64,000 bases of DNA, from assembly GCA_023205875.1 (NCBI GenBank), contig CP060754.1:1178001-1242000 (forward strand), written 5' to 3'. Positions 54,606-62,200 of this stretch are shown here, one piece after another. A program made the translations under genes and the position numbers. The DNA is from Chloropicon primus (Eukaryota; Chlorophyta; Chloropicophyceae; Chloropicales; Chloropicaceae). How positions within the stretch are numbered: position 1 is the first letter of the stretch; each line of letters begins with the position of its first letter. The notes beneath the pieces are model-generated. The model had not been told where the DNA came from. It saw nothing but the letters and a program-made list of their open reading frames with translations, and did not search any database.

Positions 54606-55334
54606 TCAGTCCCCCAAGGACCAGACTTCGATGGTCTGGACAGTGAAGTTCTCTTCCTCGGAGAGCCTTTCCAAGCCTTCGAAAGTCGGTGAGCAGGAGC
54701 TGCTCCCGTGAAGGAGCTCCTGATCGATCCACAGGGCGAACCTCCCGCCGCCCCCGAAGCCAATGCAGTCCTCGGTGCTGAGCAGGAAAAAGTCATTCTG
54801 GTTCTGCGACGCGGACCCCTTCTCCTTGTCGTACTTCCAGCGGTAAGCCTCTGCGTCGGGGTGGAGCTTGAAGACGAAGGTCTCCCCTGTGCCGTAGTAC
54901 TTGTGCTGAACCATGTAAGGGTCCGTGGCGAACGCGCCGAAGATGCTGCCCCGCACGTCCTTGACGAGCAAAACGGTCGGGAAAGCGTTAGAAACACGCC
55001 GGTAGAAAGTCTGCAGAGAAAAACCGTGCTTTGAGGTGGAGTACAGCAGCCGCCAGGTCTGCTGCTTGAACCTTGGAGGCACGCTGTCCATCAGAAACAC
55101 GACGTGGTCCTCCAGCAGCATGTCCGACTCCGCCGTCACCTTCTCGAGTCGCTTGGCCAGGCCCCTCCTCTGTATCGAACGAATCGTCGCGGTGATTGAC
55201 GAGAGGAGGGAGGTTGCCTTCTCGCTGACAAGGCGACGCAGGCTAGAGGAAGAGGACGCCCGCGACGAGGACGGCTGCGAGCCCCCCTCCCCGCCCTCCT
55301 CGTCCGCCTTGGAAAAAATCCTAAAGCTGTTCAT
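54606..55334 (-). CDS. TLDc-domain protein (OXR1-like)
   Basis: 242 residues from the ATG at 55334. The frame extends 91 codons further 5' to 55607, including an ATG, but that part crosses a poly-Lys/poly-A run and overlaps the 3' end of the next minus-strand gene. I therefore prefer the shorter start. Residues ~75-240 are the TLDc domain: LLEDHVVFLMDSVPPRFKQQ, WRLLYSTSKHGFSLQTFYRR, VLLVKDVRGSIFGAFATDPY, ETFVFKLHPDAEAYRWKYD, and DFFLLSTEDCIGFGGGGRFA (then LWIDQELLHG). TLDc proteins of the OXR1/NCOA7 type regulate the V-ATPase and oxidative stress tolerance. No LysM or GRAM domain precedes it, so it is a short OXR1-type protein. Confidence 0.93.
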   Translation of the reverse strand: MNSFRIFSKADEEGGEGGSQPSSSRASSSSSLRRLVSEKATSLLSSITATIRSIQRRGLAKRLEKVTAESDMLLEDHVVFLMDSVPPRFKQQTWRLLYSTSKHGFSLQTFYRRVSNAFPTVLLVKDVRGSIFGAFATDPYMVQHKYYGTGETFVFKLHPDAEAYRWKYDKEKGSASQNQNDFFLLSTEDCIGFGGGGRFALWIDQELLHGSSSCSPTFEGLERLSEEENFTVQTIEVWSLGD

Positions 55335-55616
55335 GAACAGAGGGACAACTGGCCAGCCAGAGAGAGTGAGCAACTTTTTTTTTTTTTTTACAAAAGGCCT
55401 CGGTTGGCAAGCCGCTTGCTCTTCGGGGACCCCAGGGACCTCGGACAATGGGTTAAAGTAAACTAACTGAGACGTGTATTGATAAACAAACAAGAAGTAT
55501 TTTACTGCACACTTGGGAGGGAGCAAGCTTGCCACTCCCAAGTGCATTGCGAGGTCGAAGGAAACTTTCTTTGACTGTTTGCGGCCGTGCGCTCTCTCTC
55601 TTGGCATGCAAAATGG

Positions 55617-56184
55617 TCATGAGGAGGACGCGAATTCCAGGGGGTCGTTCTGGTCGAGGACGCTCATTCCCGGGCAGTCGTTCGCCCGAGCCCAGTCGAT
55701 GACGTCCGCGTGGCCGCCAGACATTGCCTGCGTGGTGCAGCGATGGAGAAGAAGAAAAAATCAGTCGCCCCGCGCGCGTTGTCGACGTCGAATCGAATCC
55801 AGGTGCTCCACTCACGTGCACGCTCGTGAACTTGTTCCACGGGCACCCTTCCTTCCTCGCCCACTTGAGAACCTCGAGATGGCCCCCAAAGGCGGCGGCA
55901 TTGCAGACCCTGTCGTTCCAGGGGCAGCCCTCGCTCCGGAGCCACTGCAAGAGCTCCAGCCTCCCCGCAAAGGCGGCGAAGCTCGCGGTCCTCTCGTCCC
56001 ACGCCACCCTCTCCCTCCTCAGCAGCGTCAGAGCCGCGCGGGAGCCCTGGAAGGCCGCCACCCTGGCCAACAGCGATCCCACCGCCTTCCCTTCCCTCTC
56101 ATCGATCGATTGGAGCGCCCAACGGTACCACTCAGGGCTGTAAGTCGGTGCGTTCTTCTGCAGCTTCTCCCTCTGGAGGTCTTC

Positions 56185-56215
<31 letters not shown>

Positions 56216-56483
56216 CGAAAAGAGGAAGAAGAAGAAGAAGAAAGAAAGGAAGGAGTCAGGAGGACGGCGAAGCGAATCCCATTCGCCCCAACACACCTGT
56301 CACGAGCTTGATCCTCCCATCCCTCTTGACCACCTCCAGAAACCGCTTGCAGGTCATCGCAAAGGCGAAGACATCGTACCCCTCCGAGACCTTTTCCAAG
56401 ACCTTGGCAAAAACTTCGTGAGGCAGGCTCGTCCAGTTTACCCGCACCTCTTCCCTCCTCCTCGCCTCCCTCGTCCTCACCAT
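55617..56483 (-). CDS. F-box-like/ankyrin-repeat protein (3 exons)
   Basis: Exons 56483-56297, 56180-55816 and 55727-55617, with GT-AG introns of 116 and 88 bp and consistent phases; 220 residues. Exon 1 encodes NWTSLPHEVFAKVLEKVSEG then YDVFAFAMTCKRFLEVV, an F-box-like helix set (LPxExFxKVL...CKRF). Exons 2-3 encode three or four ankyrin-like repeats of the CPW type: ASFAAFAGRLELLQWLRSEG then CPWNDRVCNAA, AFGGHLEVLKWARKEGCPWN, and AMSGGHADVIDWARANDCPG. F-box/ankyrin proteins of this type are common in algae and oomycetes and are thought to be SCF ubiquitin-ligase adaptors. Intron 1 contains a CT tract. It is divergent from the ALDH gene. Confidence 0.82.
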
Positions 56484-56711
56484 CGCCCGGCACGGGAGAG
56501 CGTTACAGAAACTCCTCGACCGTTTCACTCGCCACTGCCTCCAAAAGCAAAATCCGATTCACCTCCCTCACACGCCACGTCAGATCGGGGCGAGGAGGAG
56601 AGAGAGGAGAGGAGCCGGTTGGTGCACGGTCGTGAGATCGATCCGATCGAAGCGCGTGCGCGCGTGTGTGTGTGTGTGTGGGGGGGGGGTGCCGTGTGAG
56701 GGTTTCGATCG

Positions 56712-56755
56712 TATCCGGGATCCTCTGCGTCGAAAGTTTCTGACGGAGCTTTTTC
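56712..56755 (+). promoter_or_regulatory. Divergent-promoter element, copy 12 (F-box/ALDH)
   Basis: Reads GGATCCTCTGCGTCGAAAG, TTTC, TGACGGAGCTTTTTC. It keeps TCGAAAG, the spacing and the CTTTTTC end, but GAGACG is changed to TGACGG. It is about 80 bp upstream of the ALDH ATG. A GTGTGT run followed by nine G lies at 56663-56690. Confidence 0.5.
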
Positions 56756-56831
56756 ATCCGGCGAAGGACAAAAGCAAGCGTCGAGGAGAGAGAAGAGAGA
56801 AGAGAGAGAGAGAGTTTTGAGATTTTTCGGT

Positions 56832-58637
56832 ATGGCGACGGCAGAGTTCTCCATGGTGGACAGCTTGCTGACTTCGCTCGGGATACGGACGTTTCGTGCG
56901 ACTGCGGCCGCGGCGAAGGTGCTGAGAGGTCTCGGCGGCGCGAGGACGGCGCGCAAGTTCCAGAAGGGAAGGCCCAAGGAGGCGAAACCCTCCGCGGAGT
57001 TGGAGGATGTGGAAACCCTGCTGGAGGGGTTGGACGGTCGCAAGGTGGCGTGGGCCCAGACCGACGCGATTAAGAAGGCGGAATACCTGGAGGAGTGCCT
57101 GAAGAGGATGGTGGGCAAGACGGACGAGTGCGCGAAGATAACGTGCGAGGTGAAGGGCGCGTACGAGTCTGGCCAGGGGGAGGAGCTCGCGGCGTGGTCG
57201 AGCTGCTGCTGGTTTGTGAGCGAGACGGTCAAGTCCCTGCGCCACGACTTCAAGCCCCCGCTGGGCCCCGTGAGGACGGTGAAGGGCGAGGAGACCTTCG
57301 AGGTGGTGGAGACCTTCCCGAGGGGCTTGCTCCTGAGTTTGGTGTTCCTGGGCATGAAGGGCGAGGTGTGGGTGAAGCCCGGGAAGAGGGTGAGACAGGG
57401 CGCCCCGAGGGTCAACGAGAAGGGGTCGGTGTGGCTGGTCCTCGGGGCGGGAAACCAGGTCCCTGCCGTGGTGGGCGACATCGTGCACTGCATGTTCATG
57501 TGCAACTCCACCGTGATACTGAAGATGAACCCCATCAACGATTTTCTGGGGCCCTTGCTGGAGGACTGCTTCGACCCGCTCATCCGCAGGGGTTACCTGA
57601 AGATCGTTTACGGGGGGGCCGAGGTCGGGAAGATGCTCGTGAACCACCGCCTCACCGAGGAGATCCACATGACTGGCAGCGACAAGACTTTTGACGCCAT
57701 CACGTGGAGGGGACAGAAGCCAAAGCCTGGCAGCAAGAAGCAGGATCCCCCGTTCAAGAAGCCCGTGCACGCCGAGCTTGGTTGCGTCACTCCCTTCATC
57801 ATACTTCCCGGCAACTGGTCGAGCGAGGACCTGGATTTCCAGGCGAAGCAGTGCGTGTCCGGGAAGCTCCACAACGCCGGGCACAACTGCGTGGCGCTCG
57901 AGGTGCTCGTGGTCCCCGAGAACTGGCACCTGAGGGAGAAGTTCATGGCGAGGGTGGAGCACCACCTCGAGAGGAGCCAGAAGAGAATCGCGTGGTACCC
58001 CCACAGCAAGGCCAACTACGACAGGTTCGTCTCGCAGTTCCCTCACGCCAAGAAGTTCGGATCGTTCGACGAGAGCACCGGCCAGTGCCCTTGGGTCTTG
58101 GCCTCCGGACTCACGCCGGAGACGGCGAGCAGCAGCCAAGAGAACTGGTGCGGCGTGCTGCAGGAGGTGAGGATCAAGAGCAAGAACCTCAATGACTACG
58201 TTGAGCAAGTTGCGGACTTTTGCAACAACAAGCTTTGGGGGGACCTCTCGTGCGCCGTGTTCGTGGACCCCAAGACGCAGAAGCACTCGAAGCGGGAGCT
58301 GGACCACCTGCTCGAGAAGCTGAGGTACGGAAGCATTTCCGTGAACTGCCCAACGACGCTCGTTTTCGCTGTCCCTACCTTGACTTGGGGCGCGCACCCT
58401 GGGAACACCGTCCAGGACATCCGCTCCGGAAACGCGTGCGTGCACAACACGAACTGTATCCAAGACCACCAGAAGTCCGTGCTTTATGCCCCCTGGAAGC
58501 CGCCGATCTACCCCGTCTGGAACTACGACAACGTCAACCTGGAGAATTCTGCCAAGGGGATGGTGAACTTCTTCGCCTTCCCAACCCTTCCCAACTTTGC
58601 GGCTCTGGCACTGCAAGCCCTTTTTGGCACGCCTTGA
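56832..58637 (+). CDS. Divergent aldehyde dehydrogenase family protein
   Basis: Intronless, 601 residues; ATG at 56832 after a GA-rich leader. It has the ALDH fold order: GLLLSLVFLGMKGEVWVKPG (replacing the usual proline-rich entry), LVLGAGNQVPAVVGDIVHCM, VILKMNPINDFLGPLLEDCF (NAD site, K-P-type Lys present), IHMTGSDKTFDAI (in place of FTGS), and VHAELGCVTPFIILPGNWSS (ELGC instead of ELGG). GKLHNAGHNCVALEVLVVPE holds the catalytic Cys in the G-x-x-C context. It is about 100 residues longer than standard ALDH, with a helical N-terminal extension from 1 to ~110. The substrate cannot be told; I recall long bacterial ALDH-like proteins of this type. No targeting peptide is certain. Tandem to MetH. 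Confidence 0.85.
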   Translation: MATAEFSMVDSLLTSLGIRTFRATAAAAKVLRGLGGARTARKFQKGRPKEAKPSAELEDVETLLEGLDGRKVAWAQTDAIKKAEYLEECLKRMVGKTDECAKITCEVKGAYESGQGEELAAWSSCCWFVSETVKSLRHDFKPPLGPVRTVKGEETFEVVETFPRGLLLSLVFLGMKGEVWVKPGKRVRQGAPRVNEKGSVWLVLGAGNQVPAVVGDIVHCMFMCNSTVILKMNPINDFLGPLLEDCFDPLIRRGYLKIVYGGAEVGKMLVNHRLTEEIHMTGSDKTFDAITWRGQKPKPGSKKQDPPFKKPVHAELGCVTPFIILPGNWSSEDLDFQAKQCVSGKLHNAGHNCVALEVLVVPENWHLREKFMARVEHHLERSQKRIAWYPHSKANYDRFVSQFPHAKKFGSFDESTGQCPWVLASGLTPETASSSQENWCGVLQEVRIKSKNLNDYVEQVADFCNNKLWGDLSCAVFVDPKTQKHSKRELDHLLEKLRYGSISVNCPTTLVFAVPTLTWGAHPGNTVQDIRSGNACVHNTNCIQDHQKSVLYAPWKPPIYPVWNYDNVNLENSAKGMVNFFAFPTLPNFAALALQALFGTP

Positions 58638-59243
58638 CGCTAGAGAGAGAGAGTGAGGCTCTGAGAAAGAAAACGCTAATTTATTATCAAGCACGCGCGG
58701 GAGAAGAAGAGATCCCGCATCCAAGCCATTCCAAGAGTCGTGTAATAAATGACGAAAAAAAAAAGAGGAAAGCAAACACACAACCCAAAGCATCACCGCC
58801 CGTCCAGTCCACCTTGGCCAGGGACGGTTACCAAAGTTGTAGTTGTCCTCCTGCACTCCGTCCGGCCCCACCTTCCAACTTTTCCCCAACCTTCCCATGG
58901 AAGACGTCACTGCCGTCACCTCGGACTCTCGCCCATTCCTCTGTAGAAAACGCCTCTTGCACGCGCCACCTTCTGCGCCATCCGATCTTTGCGATCGAAG
59001 GGGAGAGAGGAGCGGAAGGGGACGACGATCACTTTGCGGGGCGATCGATCGCGATCGATCGGAGCGGAGGACCAAGGGGTGAAGCGAGGGGGGAAGAGGC
59101 ACGTGCGGGACGTCCTTTACTTTAATTTCGGTGTTGGGTTTTGTCCATTTCGAGAAACGCCCGTGTCTTGTCGTGTCGTGTCGTCTTTGCCTTTGCTTGT
59201 GCAGGACTGGATTTGATTCCTTTTCGTGTGAAGAGGATTGAGG
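58638..59243. other. Intergenic gap between the ALDH and MetH genes
   Basis: 606 bp with no supported gene. It contains AGAGAG right after the ALDH stop, a poly-A run at 58755-58764, and a GCGATCGATC direct/inverted repeat at 59040-59060. No divergent-promoter element is seen, consistent with a tandem gene arrangement. Confidence 0.55.
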
Positions 59244-62200
59244 ATGAGTTCGAGGGGAGGGGAAGGGAGTGGCTTGGTGGAGAACCTTGACGCCAGGCAG
59301 TGGTTGGAGTATGCGATGCGTTACGCGAGGACGAACCCGGCGGTTGCTATCCTTGCTATCGCTTTCGCGTTGCCAGCAGCCTCTGCAGGAGTGTCCTTCG
59401 CCGTGTTTGCCTTCTTCCTCGTAGCGCCGGTGGCGATACCAGCGGCCGTAGTGTTCGCCTTGTACTACTTGTACACGAAGAGCAGCGCCAAAGTTACCGT
59501 CAAGAGGACAAAGCCCAAGACGACGACGGCGAGAAAGCCGAGGAAGCAGAACGTGGAAGGAATCCCTACTGAGCTGCTTCCTCCAGAGAACCTGGCGCCT
59601 GTTCCGGTGTACAAGCCGTTCAGCTCGGCCGTTGTTCCGACGGCCAACTATGGTGTGATTCAGAAGCTGTTCACGGAACGCATTTTGGTGATTGATGGCG
59701 CCATGGGAACTTCCATTCAGAAGTACAAGATTGATGAGCCTGACTTTAGAGGGGAGCGGTACGCGAACCACACCCACCCGCTGAAGGGCAACAACGACAT
59801 CCTTGTGATTACCCGCCCCGACATCATTAGCGAGATCCACAGCAAGTTCCTTGAGGTCGGTGCCGACTTTATCGAGACGAACACGTTCAGCGGAACCTCC
59901 ATCGCTCAGGCTGACTACGAGCTGCAAGCGGAGGAGGAGGTGCGCCTGATCAACAAGAAAGCCGCTGAGATTGCCAAGGAGTGCTGCGTCAAGTTTACCG
60001 CAAAGGATCCTTCCAAGCCTCGCTTTGTTTGTGGTGCCATTGGGCCCACGAACAGGACACTGAGCGTCTCTCCCTCTGTGGAGAACCCGGCATTCCGCAA
60101 CGTGACTTTTGATGAGGTTGTTGCGGCCTACACCGTCCAGATTGATTCTCTGGTCGCGGGCGGAGTGGACGTTCTTCTCGTCGAGACGATCTTTGACACG
60201 CTGAACGCAAAGGCCGCTTTGTACGCCATCGAGCAGTACTTTGCGGAGAAGGGAATTCGTCTTCCCGTTTTCATCAGTGGCACCATTGTGGACAACAGTG
60301 GGCGCACGCTTAGCGGGCAGACCAACGAGGCTTTCTGGAACAGTGTCCAGCATGCCAAGCCCCTCGCCATAGGTTTGAACTGCGCTCTTGGTGCCAGCGA
60401 CATGATTGGTTACATCGAGAACCTCAGCCAGTGCTGCGACTGCTTTGTGTTTGCCTACCCAAACGCCGGTCTGCCAAACTGCATGGGCGGTTACGACCAG
60501 ACCGGAAAGGAGATGAGGGAGGAGGTCCAGCCCTTCGTGGAGCGGGGGCTCGTGAACATGCTTGGAGGGTGCTGCGGCACTTGGTACGATCACATCGAGG
60601 AGATTGCCGACCTCGTCAAGGGGTACGAGCCAAGGAAGATCCCTCGGGTTGAGGAGAAGATGCGTTTGAGCGGCCTTGAGCCTCTGAACTACACCCCTGA
60701 CGAGAAGAACATGAGGGGCACCTTCTTGAACGTGGGCGAGCGGTGTAATGTCGCAGGCTCCATGATGTACAAGAAGGCCATTGTTGACGGCAACTACGAG
60801 AAGGCTCTTTCTATTGCCCTGAAGCAGGTGCAGCAGGGCGCTGATGTTCTTGACATCAACATGGATGATGGCCTGATCGACGGTGTTTCTGCGATGACCA
60901 AGTTCGTGAACTTGCTCATTTCTGAGCCTGACGTGAGCAAGGTTCCTTTCATGATCGACTCCTCGAAGTTCCACGTGGTTGAGGCTGGCCTGAAGTGCGC
61001 CCAGGGCAAGTGTATTGTGAACTCCATTTCCTTGAAGGAGGGCGAGGAGGCTTTCAAGCACCACGCCAGAATCTGCAAGTACCATGGCGCATCTGTTGTT
61101 GTCATGGCCTTTGACGAGGAGGGTCAGGCTGCGACCTTTGAGGACAAGGTCCGCATCTGCCAGAGGGCTTATCGCATCCTCGTGGAGGAGGTCGGGTTTG
61201 CAGGGCACGACATTATCTTTGATCCAAACATCTTGACTGTTGGCACAGGCCTCGCAGAGCACAACAACTATGCCGTGGACTTCATTCGCGCCACTCGCGA
61301 GATCAAGAGGGTTTGCCCCGGCTGCAAGATCAGCGGAGGCGTGTCCAACATTGCCTTCTCCTTCAGAGGCAACGAGGCTGTGAGAAGGGCCTTCCACAGC
61401 GCTTTCTTGTACCACGCTTGCAACGCGGGCATGGACATGGGCATTGTGAACGCTGCCCAGGTGAAGGCTGATGCCTATGACAAGGTCGACAAGGAGCTCT
61501 TGGGTTACGTTGAGGACGTGTTGCTGAACCGCTGCGACAACGCCACGGAGAGGATGCTGGAGTATGCGGCCACGCTTGAGCCCAAGTGCAAGCCCACTGC
61601 AGTTGTGAAGAAGGGTTCCGGTGTTCCAGCCTTCACCCCATCCCCAAAGGTGAACGAGAGGACGCACGACACTTTGGCTCCTCCAGAGAACCTGGCGCCT
61701 GTTCCGGTATACAAGCCGTTCAGCTCGGCCGTTGTTCCGACGGCCAACTATGGTGTGATTCAGAAGCTGTTCACGGAACGCATTTTGGTGATTGATGGCG
61801 CCATGGGAACTTCCATTCAGAAGTACAAGATTGATGAGCCTGACTTTAGAGGGGAGCGGTACGCGAACCACACCCACCCGCTGAAGGGCAACAACGACAT
61901 CCTTGTGATTACCCGCCCCGACATCATTAGCGAGATCCACAGCAAGTTCCTTGAGGTCGGTGCCGACTTTATCGAGACGAACACGTTCAGCGGAACCTCC
62001 ATCGCTCAGGCTGACTACGAGCTGCAAGCGGAGGAGGAGGTGCGCCTGATCAACAAGAAAGCCGCTGAGATTGCCAAGGAGTGCTGCGTCAAGTTTACCG
62101 CAAAGGATCCTTCCAAGCCTCGCTTTGTTTGTGGTGCCATTGGGCCCACGAACAGGACACTGAGCGTCTCTCCCTCTGTGGAGAACCCGGCATTCCGCAA

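Noticed and set aside
55617-56483. Giant-virus ankyrin gene
   Set aside because: CPW-type ankyrin repeats occur in giant viruses, but here they are split by spliceosomal introns and fused to an F-box-like domain, as in algal host genes.
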